Origin: Chrysopilus asiliformis
Taxonomy: Eukaryota > Arthropoda > Insecta > Diptera > Rhagionidae
Assembly (NCBI GenBank): GCA_964034945.1
Contig: OZ035960.1
Coordinates: 89,803,848-89,867,847 of the forward strand
DNA: 64,000 nucleotides
Reading direction: 5' to 3'
In this document: positions 33,637 to 44,426 of the stretch, piece by piece
Layout of the letters: each line of letters begins with the position of its first letter
Numbering within the stretch: position 1 is the first letter of the stretch
Translations under genes and position numbers: made by a program
The notes under the pieces: generated by a model
Seen by the model: only the letters and a program-made list of their open reading frames with translations
What the model was told of the DNA's origin: nothing
The model's database searches: none

Positions 33637-34232
33637 TGGTAAGGTAGACTCTTTTCTCTCGATATTCGTGAGAACAATTAATAATAAGACGAAAAAGTAA
33701 AAAATAAAAATGTCGAAAGTTTATTTGAAATCAAAATGTTGTAGTCCACTGTGTTCATATGACATAAGCTTGCCACTGAGAACGTGAGAACTCCATTATC
33801 GCCATGTACGTTCCAATTAAGTCAGCAAACACAAAAAAATCATTTTCTAAAAAAAAATACGGTCTGAAGGGGTTTTTCGTGTTCCCATGGGTTTAATTTG
33901 TTTGATTTTTGTCCGAGTCATGTTTTATTTTCATTATAAAATTTGTTGAACCAGTCATGTTGTCAACCCCTCCCTTTCCGGCTTTCATCTTGTCGCGGAT
34001 TGTCCCCAAAATAAATATGATCACCAAAAATTTAATTTTAATTAAAAAAAGTTATTAAAACACATTTTAAGTATACCGAATTTATTAATTTTTTTATTCA
34101 AATACCATACATTGCCGCTTTGATTTTTTAATATTTATTTTTTCAAATTAATTTTGGGACAATAAAATTTTTTAACTTAAATCTAAAACCCCAAACCAAA
34201 AAAAGAAACCGACTTCCAGAAATCTGATTTTT

Positions 34233-36811
34233 TTAACCTTTTTTAATATCAAAATTGAAGTCCAATTGAAATATTGTTTTATTTATCGATGGTGCTGATA
34301 AATTGATGCTCTCAAAATAAGTTCCAGCCCTATAAAATATCGGCAATAAATCCGGTATAATTTCAGCATTTTTGAAAAAAATCTTTCCTTCCAATGGGCA
34401 TTTGTTTTTCATATTTGAGAATCTTCGCAAATAAGAAAATGTGGCCTTGAACAATACGTTGTTTCGATTATTCTCCAGCAGTTTACAATATTCTATCTTA
34501 TCTGGTTTGAAATATGGACGAATGGATCGTCCGGATACTAAATATATGCCAACGTCAATCTATAAAGTTGTAAAATGCAATAGGATTAGTCTTTGGCCTA
34601 AACGCTAAAAAAATGCTCATGAGTTTTAATAAAAGTGTAGTTAGTAGTTAGAAACATGAAAAAATATCAGTTGTTCTCAACACAAAACTTTCATTTGTAA
34701 TATTTAGTTTTGGAAAAAAATTGTGAGAAATTTTTTTTTTCAAATATCACGAGAACGGCTAAAGATACGTAAAAACATTAAAGGAAAAAATGGTGAAATT
34801 TTTTTTTTAATTTTGTTGTGTCCATTTTTTCTTCTTTAAAATACTTTATTTTTTGAAGAAATTTTCCAAAAACTTTATTTTTTCAAAAGAATTGTATGGT
34901 AGGTATCCGTCATAGCCAACTTCACTTTTTCAAAAGTTGATACAAAACTACGATTTTCGTAAAACTCATTTACGAAAAATTTCAAGTCACTAGCTCAACG
35001 CGTTCTTGAGTTATTTAAGATACCTAACACGGACAGACAGACAGACAGACTGACAGACCGACGACCGATAGAGAAATGTACGGACATCCTAATAATTTTG
35101 CCTAAAACGGATTTCGTACAGATTAGAAATTTTCTATCTGCTCCTGTTCTTGAGTAGGTCTACGTCATGAATACAATACTTTCCCTCTATAGCAGAGGAA
35201 AGTAAAAATTGAAAATAAATCTGATACCCTGTTTTTTCGGGGAAAACTTGAATTGAATTTTTTTATTATTTTTTTGTGATCTTCTAAAATTTGCGAGTCA
35301 AAAGTTTTATCGTCAATGATTACCTAATATAGATAAGAAAGTTATCCTAAAATATTTGGTTTGAGAGAGGGACAACTAGTGACATGCCGGTGGTTTCAAT
35401 TTCTGTGTGAATACTGAGTTATTTATGTGTGCGGCCTCATCTCATGTGTTGCCACGCCTCAGTTGTAATGCGTAATTAGTTGTAATGCGCCTCGAAAAAA
35501 CCATAAAAAAATCGCACAATGGCAATACACAAATTTGAATCTCTTTCGTTAATTTTTAGCGTATTTCGCGATTTTAATTTCGTTAATTTTTAGCGTATTT
35601 CGCGATTTAAATAATAAAAAAGTGTCATAATTTGCTTGAAAATTTTCGCGAACTGTCAGGCCGCTGTCGGAAGCATGATGGTGTTGGTGAAAGGGTTGTG
35701 TAAATATAATACAAATTTTTGACCGCTATAAGGATATGAAAATCTCGCTTGGTTTAGCCCTGACTAAACGACAAGTTTCTTGTTTTTTCTTCAATTCCAT
35801 ATGACATGAAGGTGTAAAAGGGACAGATGGTGTTGCTTGGTGACTTTTTTTTATCGCGCATCTCTTTTCTCTGCCGTAGTTAAACGGAAACTTCCGTTTA
35901 CTTCCCATCTATATTCGGTAATCATTGGTTAAATTCATAATTTAAAAAAAATAATAAAAAAATTCAAAAATTGGCACATTAGAGGAAAACTCCCAAAATC
36001 TTCGTTTATAAATACAAATTTTAAATCTGAAAATCTTCGGCCATTTTGCCCATATCTCACTACAATTTTTCGCACATCTAATTCGATTTGAAAATTTGGA
36101 ACTTTTCTGCTCATGGACCCAAAACACGGACCAGTTTGGTCTTTGCCTCCCGCCGCCTGAATACTCCTCCAAGCTCGGCAACAGGACACAATGGTCGATA
36201 AGGCTATGTACTGACGCGCCAAGTCTTTGTTGCAGAGGGATGAGGGGAGTATTCAGTGTGTGAGTGGATTATATGAATGGTTGAATGAATGAATGTCTTG
36301 AGCTGTGCTTCGGCATTAGAGGCAATTTTCCTGAGCTCCTGGCATAAAAGATGAAAAAAATACAATAAAATAATCTTACCACCATTTCTTGCAACGGATA
36401 TTTTAAAGTGCAATTGACATCAAGCAATGTTACTGATTTTGGCTTTCGAGTTATACAAGTTGCATTTTCGCATAATTGGTCCACAAAACGATTACACTGG
36501 AAATTGTAGGGTGTGTACCGCCCGGCGTCCTAAAAAAGCGAAATAAAAAAAAATACTTAAAAATTTAAAAAAAAAATTCTAAGGGGCTATCCGTAAAATC
36601 CGTCACACTTTTATTGGGAAACGGTAGCGAGGGCTCTGAGGTTGTGGCACGGCAATATGAACATTCATACAAGAAATTCAGAAAAAAACGCGACGTGGCG
36701 ACTCAAAACGGGCGAAAATTAGCATAAATAATTTTATGAAAAGCTTCTAAAAATAATTACAATTATCGCCGACCAGCAAACAATCACTATGCAAAACGTT
36801 TTTTCTAACAT
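34233..36811 (-). CDS. DUF1091 secreted protein 11 with a 1.8-kb intron
   Basis: Exons are 36811-36761, 36529-36380 and 34559-34233. Intron 1 is 231 nt and intron 2 is 1,820 nt. Exon 1 gives MLEKTFCIVIVCWSAII, 17 residues ending at a gtaatt donor. It was found because the sister gene at 30,066-32,060 also has a 17-codon exon 1. Exon 2 ends VV|gtaagat after cysteines matching the sister (YNFQCNRFVDQLCENATC). Exon 3 begins IDVGIYLVSGR and has IEYCKLLENNRNN, KCPLEG and LLPIFYRAGTYF. The frame is intact across 175 codons. Raw reading frames in the region break at the introns, so the gene is easily missed. Confidence 0.8.
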
Positions 36812-37554
36812 TTTTATGATTTTGAACAAAAAATCGATTCTTCTTTCACCACATTTCCACCATATTTTTAATTTTCCCGAAAATGTATTACGCAAATAAA
36901 AAAATGTTTTTATTCAAACCGATAATTAGTTCAAAGATTTTCCGCTCCATTTAATTTACATACTCCAAATACGTTTTAACTTTTTTTATGTTACATAAAA
37001 TATCAGGTGTGATCAACACAACACTCTGCAATATTTCGTTTTGGGTAAAAAATATGTAAAATTTTTTATTTAAGTGTTAAGAACCGTTAAAGATACGTAA
37101 AAACCGCTAAAGGACAAAATGCAAGAAATTTTATTCCCTTGGAAATTTCATTTTTTCTAAAAGATGGAAATAAAATTTCATGCATTTTTTCCTTTAACGG
37201 TTTTTACTTATCTTTAACGGTCCTCTAGATATTTGAAAAAATATCATTTTTTTACATATTTTTTCCGAAACGAAATATTGCTGAGGAAAGTTTTGTGCTG
37301 ATCACAATTTTTTTTACAAAAGCGCATAGCTTCCATAAATTTTTCATGAAACTTGTTCATAGAATATGTAGAAAACCGTTAGAGATAAGTAAAAATCGTG
37401 GAACCAAAAAATATAGAAAATTTTATTTCCTTTAAATTTTATTATAGCCATTTTTTCCCCCAAAAGCGTATTTTTGAGAAATTTTCAAAAAACTATGTTT
37501 TTATAAATAAAATTGTACTTGTGGGAGGTTTCTTCGATAATTTTCCTGTTTCCT

Positions 37555-37556
37555 CT

Positions 37557-37593
<37 letters not shown>

Positions 37594-37612
37594 TCTCTCT
37601 CTTTTTTTTCTC

Positions 37613-37667
<55 letters not shown>

Positions 37668-37696
37668 GTCTCTCTCTCTGTCTCTCTCTCTGTCTC

Positions 37697-37739
<43 letters not shown>

Positions 37740-37746
37740 CTCTATC

Positions 37747-37778
<32 letters not shown>

Positions 37779-37780
37779 GG
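37555..37780. repeat. (TC)n polypyrimidine tract
   Basis: About 225 bp are almost pure TC/TCTG on the plus strand. The repeated Ser-Leu frames it creates on the plus strand, and Glu-Arg frames on the minus strand, are not genes. It directly adjoins a retrotransposon tail at 37,781, so on the minus strand it is the 3' microsatellite tail of that element. Confidence 0.85.
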
Positions 37781-37960
37781 CACTACCACTGGTTTCCGGT
37801 CTTGGCCTGCCGCAAAGTCTCTCGCCATAGGTCGATGTCCTCCAGTTTTGCCCAATTCTCTTCGCGTCCTGGTCAACGCCGTCTTGCCATCTGAGGTTGG
37901 GTCTACCGCAGAAGACTTTCCGAGCCGCGTCACTTTCACTCAAAAGATTTTTACCCACAC
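37781..37960 (-). mobile_element. 3' end of a non-LTR retrotransposon (reverse transcriptase C-terminus)
   Basis: On the minus strand one frame reads KVFCGRPNLRWQDGVDQDAK followed by RIGQNWRTS. This is the characteristic C-terminal tail of endonuclease/reverse-transcriptase proteins of insect LINEs (GRPxxRWxDxVxxDxxxxGxxNW). The frame runs straight into the GA-rich tract at 37,555-37,780, which fits a 3' microsatellite tail. Only the last 60 or so residues remain, so it is 5'-truncated, as is usual for LINEs. The clade (RTE or Jockey-like) cannot be fixed from this. Confidence 0.7.
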
Positions 37961-38628
37961 AAATCCAACCCGGACGTTTTCTTGAGAGTTGTGAACTTCT
38001 TAAGTAAGAGTAGACGCTAGGCCGAAGCCAAAGAAGAGCAGAAGGCGGCAGAGTATCGTGTTTGAGGGATCGGAGGCACAGCCTTTAGTATTAGCATAGA
38101 TAAAATACTAAGATGTCGCAAGTCTAACGAAAAAAAGAAGTTATGTTTTGATTCAGTAAACTTTCAAGTTTTCCAAAAGCTTCCAGCAGCAACCAAGAAT
38201 GCTTTGAAGAACGTTTCTTTCAGTGCACTTCAAATAAATACCCTAATAGACCGTTCATGATTACTTCATCGATGTACGCATCATAGTGATATGAATTTTG
38301 TTCTAGGTCTGGGAAATATTCTCATCATAACTGCTCACTTATATACTCATTTTATCAATGAGTCTTTCGATGAGCTCTAGATGCGCCTCCAGTTTTCGCT
38401 AAAGACAACTGAAATACCATTTTATTGTATGCGTTTTCCCTTTGACAGTGTAGAGAACTGATGAGCAAAATCTACTAGGGTGATAAGCAAAATTTGCTAG
38501 GGAAACAACCTAAAATGTGGTCGCAGTTACAAATTGCAAAGCAATATTTAATAAATTAAATTTTTTTTATTTATTTAGTCGTACAGAATAATCTCAGAGA
38601 CAATCTATAAGATTACTCTGAATCAAAC

Positions 38629-38974
38629 TAATATATAAAAATGAGTTGGTGTCTGTCTGTCTGTCTGACTGTCTGTCTGTCTGTCTGACTGTCTGTCTGT
38701 TCCTCTTTCACGCAAAAACGGCTGAACCGATTGACTTGTAATTTGGCATGAGTGTCTGTGGTAGTTCTGGTTGCCAAATTACAAGTCAATCGGTTCGCGA
38801 GGGGTGGAGGCGAGTAAGGGGAGGGGGTAAAGTGATTTCGAAACTTAGTTTTTGCGCTATGTTACTCTTTCGCGGAGAAACCACCGAGCCGATTGGCCTG
38901 AGGTTTAGCTCCAACATAGACCATAAAAAAAATTTGAAAAAACTTAACCCGGCAACGACGGGTATGCAAGCTAG
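38629..38974 (+). mobile_element. Helitron-like element with hairpin and CTAG 3' end
   Basis: The left part is 'atatataaaaatgagttgg', then a (GTCT)n stub and 'acgcaaaaacggctgaaccg', a block frequent in insect non-autonomous Helitrons. It ends with the hairpin cccggcaacgacggg and tgcaagCTAG before T. A 17-bp word (caaattacaagtcaatc) is present in both orientations around 38,730-38,790. It contains no protein gene. Confidence 0.7.
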
Positions 38975-39082
38975 TGATTAAATAAATAAATAAGTTAAAT
39001 TTTGAATAAAACGTGTCTAGAAATTATTTTATTTTGATCTTATAATGAAAACTTGAAGCCAAAATATAACATCACACAACTT

Positions 39083-39739
39083 TTATGTAATCATAACTTC
39101 ACCAAAATATTCCAACCACAAAATTGTTTTATTTCCATCGGCTTGATAAAATCGTAAGACGTCCTTGTACGTTCCCGCTGGAAACATTGGCGGCAACATG
39201 TCGATATTCATCACAAAATTTTTCATATAGATTTTCCCACCGATTGGACATGTGCCCTTAAGATTCGTGTACTTCTGGGATGCCATAAACATCAACCTAA
39301 ATATCATATTCGCTTTATTGCTACGAAAGAAATCGCATAAATCTATATTAATTGGCGGACTGTAAGGTCTCAATGTTCGTCCAGATTTATGAAGAATTTG
39401 AATAGCTGCCTACATTTTATAAATCATAGGCTTTAAGATCTTATCAAATTATTTGAGAAGGATTAAAATTACTTTAAAGTCATTGATTGGCCTTTCTAAA
39501 ATGCATTCAACATTCAAGATAGTGCTTCCATTTTTCATTGCTTTGATGCTGCAAGTAGCATTACGACATAATTGATCCGTATCTAAATCACATTGAATAT
39601 CTCTTGCTCGAAACGAAATTCGCTAAAAAAAGGAACTTTGGTAAATTTAAATACTTTAGATTTACGTTAATTCGTTATATACCCCAAAAGCGTACGCAAA
39701 TGAATATCCGAATATAAATAGATAAAATTTAGTCTTCAT
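39083..39739 (-). CDS. DUF1091 secreted protein 12 (about 177 aa)
   Basis: Exons are 39739-39683, 39622-39473 and 39409-39083, with introns of 60 and 63 nt. The signal peptide is 19 residues (MKTKFYLFIFGYSFAYAFG). Exon-2 cysteines are at about 30, 38, 43 and 59, with NATC and NGST. Exon 3 begins AAIQILHKSGRTLRPY and has NIDLCDFFRSNKANM, GTCPIGG and MLPPMFPAGTYKD. This gene is closest to the family consensus. All splice sites are canonical and the frame is intact. Confidence 0.88.
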
Positions 39740-42597
39740 TTGAAATTGATTTTGTGCAAAACCACTTTTATTTGTTCATGATTTTCACAAAATTTGATAT
39801 TCTACTGTGAAGAGTATTAAATATTATTAAAGTTTAATTATGGGCTATTATTTTGATTATCAAAATTTCTTTGTGGTTCTGCTGAAAGAAAAAAATAATG
39901 ATAAAATGTAACACAAATGATGAAAAAAACCGTGATGAGTATTAAAAATGTCTGATGTGAACAGCATGTGACTTTCTTATACAAAATCTACGTTTCTGCA
40001 CAATTTACCTGACGAACAAAATATTATTAGTTTATATAAAAATATGAATTTTTATTTTACAAAATCAGAAATATCTCGATAACGGTAAAATATATCGGAT
40101 AACGGTAACAGACAAAATTGTGGCAAACATTATTTTATTCAATTCATCTCCTACCTTAAACCACCTGCATGAGTGGTTCTACTGGATTTTGATGTATGGA
40201 TGAGTTATGTAGAATCCTACTCCAAACACATTTTTACCCGTAAAAATTTTTCAGTACCACACACCGTTTTCGAAAAAATTGTAGAAAGCTGTTTCGTTTG
40301 TGTGAGGGAAGGGGGAAGGGATGGCTCGAGTTTCCCGTTCAAAGACTTGGCCTTGCCATTTACGCGAAACGCAACCATACAAAGCTTCAAGTTCCTAGCT
40401 CACTCCTTTCGAAAGTTCTGGTGTTCACGGACAGACAGACGGATGAACATGTGGTAATCAAAATGATTTCTTTTCTGCATGATTTCTGCAATGATTTCTG
40501 CAAATGATTTCTCACGCTTGAATGTTGTAAAGTATTTCATTGTTTTCAAAACGCTGTTCGACGGACTCGGAGTAATACGGTGAACGTGTTTAGCTAACAT
40601 AATGGGAACATAACGAAAAAACTGCCAAAAATTGGAAGAAAACTTTGAAAACGAACCAAAATTGTAATGGTTCAATCACAATGAAAGCAGCAGCGACGAC
40701 GGCGGGCGGCATGGCGCCGCCACACATACCGCCGAGCCAGCTACAATGATAGCGGCACCGCCGGCACATGCTTCTGCCTTGCGAAATCAAAACGTCAAAA
40801 CATCTGCATAGAATGTGGCTCCGAATGTGGTGGTTCTCACAAAACAACGAAGAAAAATCGTCATAGAATGTGGCGCCGAATGTGGTGGTTTTCATAAAAC
40901 ATTTTGGGCGGCGACGGCAAGTTTGACTTTGTTTCAAACTCGGCGGCGACGGAAAAAGTGCGCTGCCGTTGCCGCTGTATTGTAGCAGCTCTCGTTGCGC
41001 TACGTTAGTGCAAAAAAATGCCGCCCGACGCTGCCGCTTGCCGCCTTCACTGTTAACCGTACGTTTAACCGTAAGTCAAAAAAAATAATACAAATTAACG
41101 GGAGTTTTCATCTGAAAATACGAATTATTAGAGGTTTTGTCGACATGGAAGGCAAAAATAGACACGTATGGTCTAGGGGACAGAAATGTTATTGTTTTTT
41201 TACGAAGAATATGGGCTTTTTCAAGAGACCGGCAAATTCATATGAATTAGCGGACAGTCTTGCGCCTCCGTGCAAGGCTATCGTAACTAGACTTACGATA
41301 TTCTTCACTGTTGAATTTTTAATTCTCTAAAAACTAAAACTTGTTGACTTATTTGAGATGTTAAGGATTCACAATTGCAGATAGAACAATTTTTTCCAAA
41401 ATCAGCCAAAAATAATTAAAATTCTTCCCAATATTTCTGCTGTATATGATTCTCATATAGAGTGTAAAAAATGCGCCGCAGGGTGAATTTGGGAAAAATA
41501 ATGTGGTACAATTGAAAACTAACAGTAAAAGCTCCGTGAGAAGGGTGCCAAAAAAATGTGGGTGCTAGGCACTAGTTCATTCAAAAAATGCGCCGCAGCA
41601 GAAAATATTATAATTTACTGTAAACCGCAGGGACAAATCGGCACTAAAAAAGTTTCAAATTAGATAATATTTTTTGATTTTACTAATTGGGAATAACGCT
41701 TATTATTTCTAGTATCTGTTTTAGCAATTTAATTGTAATTAGCTCTAACTGTAATATCTGTATATCTGTGTGTAAGTTAAAAAAGCGAATTCTGAAAAGT
41801 TTTTTTTAGATATTTTGAATTTCAACTTTTTAACGATTTAAAATTCCACCAATTTTTTCAATCCAATTCAACATGAATTGTGCAAAAAAATTAAAAAAAA
41901 CTTAACTCCATGTATCTCTCTCTACATTTCATTTAAAACAGAAGTCAAATGCATTTTAGTCACACAATGCTCCGATTCAATTAGAAATTGTAAATCGAAC
42001 ACTAAATGACTGCTATAGCAAACTGTCAAGAGGTTTTCCACAATTTTCGCCTCGGTTTCCCGTAAATTAAGCATTTTCTATACGACTTTGTCCCTTACAG
42101 CCACTTCATCAATCCATTATTAAGGGAAAAAATATTCAAACTCACACATTGACAGTTAAGAGAATGTCCCCAGTGGAATTGTTTTTAAGGATCTTTGGTC
42201 AATTTTCCCAACTATGGAGTATGGCAAGTTCCATGCAGCTTTTTAACCAGTCCTAATTCAATTATCTTCCGAAAAGGGCCAACAACGTCAAATTTAAATT
42301 GGCATCGGGTAGTGTTCAAAAGGACATGCCAGACATTTAATGGAATGGACAAGAACCGGAAAACTCCACTCGAACTAGTGTTAATTTTGACGGTCTTGTT
42401 TGGCATTTTAATGGACTTTTTGACTTTTTCCCTTATTCTTGTGAAAAGCAAAGTTAAAAATTTTCGGGTGAGTTACTTTCGTTTGATATAATCAAGCATT
42501 TATTATCTAACACTTTTTGAACAAAAAAAAAGTCTTCAAATGCAAAAAATTGTAGGACGATAGAAAATATTGACACACAATTTGAGAACATTAAAAT
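39740..42597. other. Gene-poor spacer with GC-rich patches and an inverted DR-A copy
   Basis: An inverted DR-A copy lies at about 40,170-40,440. Bases 40,680-41,050 are unusually GC-rich for the window, with many gcggc/gccgcc words and two near-identical 'atagaatgtggc.ccgaatgtgg' segments (40,807 and 40,864), probably part of an unidentified element. Frames at 40,995-41,330 and 42,195-42,491 match nothing I know. Confidence 0.45.
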
Positions 42598-43138
42598 TTA
42601 TTTCTTAATTAAAAAATAATAAACCATTTTTAAAACAGTTATATTCCCAATTGGGCTATAAATCCAAATGATTTCTTTGTAATTTCCCGCTGGAAACATC
42701 ATTGGCAGTAAATCAGTGGTCATTACAAGATTTTTTACTTGAAGCAGTCCTTGAAAAGGACATCGATCCTTTAAGTTTGAATACATTTTTGCACATCGTA
42801 GGGCATATTGAAATATTGGATTTTTGCGATTGGAGTTTAAAAGTTTACAGTAGGGTATTTTAATAGGTCCGAAAAATGGCCGCAAACCTCGTCCAGAGTG
42901 ATTGTAGAAAAGTTCTACGGAAATCTGAAATGACAAAGAAATGTTGTTGGAAAAATTATGAAAAATAGTTAACGTTCATTTAATTTACCATTCCATCGAG
43001 AAGCGGTTTGACAAGAAAGCAGCTTGCATTTAAAAGTGTCCTGGTTTTCTCATATTTAAAATTGCACTGTGGATCTATGCAAATTTGTCCGCCAACCATA
43101 CCACAGTTGATATTGTACGGTCGATAGAAGAACTCACA
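42598..43138 (-). CDS. DUF1091 secreted protein 13, first exon not found
   Basis: Exon 3 is 42924-42598 and exon 2 is 43138-42989, with a 64-nt intron between them. Exon 2 starts TGT GAG after a cag acceptor and has the four family cysteines plus one extra at its first residue. Exon 3 begins ISVELFYNHSGRGLRPFF and has IPYCKLLNSNRKN, RCPFQG and LLPMMFPAGNYK. The best relative is the plus-strand gene at 27,557-28,492. I could not find a signal-peptide exon in the next 1 kb. Intron 1 may be long, or the exon is lost and the gene dead, although the two exons present have no defects. Confidence 0.72.
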
Positions 43139-43559
43139 CTGAAAAGTTAGTTAAACATTTATTAATTGAAAAAATTATGAAATATCTAGATTTGAAATTA
43201 TTCAATTCTCTTAGTCGAACAGATAGAGCAGTTTTATACATGCATTACAGTTACATTTTCGCAAAAGGAAATTACTGTAAGCAACAAGAATTTAAAAAAT
43301 ACAGACAGCCATCAGAGCAGCGGTTTGTGCGGAAAAGGGTGTTATTATATCATAAATTAAAGAAAACAAAAATGCCCAAAATGTTTTTCGATGTTTTGTA
43401 CACAACGACATTAGGGGGGGGATTATTCAAATTTTAAATCAACTTTCCTATAACGAAGGTTTCTAATCCGAACGCTTTTTTCGTACCGTGAGTTTTTTGG
43501 GGACGCTAAGGCAGAATCTGATGTGGAAATTTCCGTTTTCTACATCAAATTTTGTCTTA

Positions 43560-43834
43560 GCAGACTAACGATTACGATTACGATTACGATTACGATTACG
43601 AGTGTGATTACGATTGCGATTACGATTGCGATTACGACTGCGATTACGACTGCGATTACGATTACGATTACGATTACGATTACGATTACGATTGCGATTA
43701 CGATTACGATTACGATTACGATTACGATTGAAGCTTCTCGACAAACGAGATCAAAGCTTTCAAGGATAGGGACATGAAAGCTTTGATCTCATTGGTCGAA
43801 AAACTTCAATCGTAATCGTTAGTCTGAATTGTGC
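43560..43834. mobile_element. MITE with (GATTAC)n-extended terminus, copy 1
   Basis: TTA flanks both ends. The left terminus GCAGACTAACGATTACG expands into about 25 tandem copies of a GATTAC hexamer. A near-palindrome around 'gaagcttctcgac..atgagatcaaagctttca' follows, and the element ends GTAATCGTTAGTCTGAATTGTGC. Two other copies exist at 47,638 and 62,341 with different hexamer numbers, which defines the family. It has no ORF: the Ile-Thr repeat frame through the array is meaningless. Confidence 0.8.
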
Positions 43835-44160
43835 TTAAGAGTAACGAGAGATCCTGTAAGGATAATGGGATTTTGAAGTTCTTGAGCTAAGTTGATTTTT
43901 CAAAGGGTTTTTTTATTTCAAAAAATTTGTTGTTTAGAATATAATTATGTTACAATTTTTGTGATTTTTCAATTTTTTTCATTGGTCAACAACACTTAGT
44001 TCTAAATTTCGTTTATTAGGCTTTTGTTTATTTTCAAGAATAGCGACGAAATTGAATAAAATTCTTGATGTAGCAACATTGAATAGATCTTTCCGGTAAC
44101 ATTTTTTCTCCACACATCGCTCTGCACTTTTTTTTTGAAAAACATGAAACTCTTCGGTTT
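43835..44160. other. AT-rich spacer
   Basis: No gene or recognised element is visible. The sequence is AT-rich. Confidence 0.4.
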
Positions 44161-44426
44161 AATTACTTTTTTATACGAATTATAATAAATTGTTGTATTG
44201 ATGAAAAAATCTGGCCCTTAGTTTTGCCTAAACAGCATTTCCCGAGCACTCCCGACTCGATTGTTGTCATAATAGAAAAACGTTTTTCTATCTGTTTGTC
44301 TGTTAGTCTGTCTGTTAGTCTGTCTGTTAGTCTGTCTGTTAGTCTGTCTGTTAGTCTGTCTGTTAGTCTGTTTGTTAGTCTGTCTGTCAGTCTGCCTGTT
44401 AGTCTGCCTCTCAGTCTGCCTGTTAA
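44161..44426 (+). repeat. DR-B copy with 12-bp array
   Basis: The DR-B leader runs into 'gtctgttagtct' tandem units (44,290-44,420). The Harbinger element at 44,427-45,212 splits this array, which resumes at 45,213 (ttagtctgtctctc). Frames through it (Asp-Arg-Gln-Thr or Ser-Val-Ser-Leu repeats) are not genes. Confidence 0.8.

Noticed and set aside
37398..37985. 195-codon plus-strand frame rich in Ser-Leu
   Set aside because: It is a translation of the (TC)n tract that tails the LINE fragment on the other strand; no domain and no codon signature.
42195..42491. 98-codon plus-strand frame with a hydrophobic stretch (and the opposite-strand frame 42,212-42,451)
   Set aside because: No family resemblance, no splice context like the DUF1091 genes, and both strands are open, as expected by chance in this composition.
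43276..43312. Candidate first exon for the DUF1091 gene at 42,598-43,138 (MAVCIF..ILVAY)
   Set aside because: It contains an in-frame TAA and ends in phase 1, while exon 2 needs phase 0.
43177..43437. 86-codon plus-strand frame
   Set aside because: No recognisable domain, and it lies opposite the expected intron 1 of a DUF1091 gene; probably chance.
43560..43740. Possible interstitial telomeric repeat
   Set aside because: The hexamer is GATTAC, not TTAGG or any known insect telomere unit, and it is contained within a transposable element with defined ends.
43523..43777. Ile-Thr repeat frame
   Set aside because: It reads through the (GATTAC)n hexamers of a MITE. The hexamer keeps one frame open by chance.
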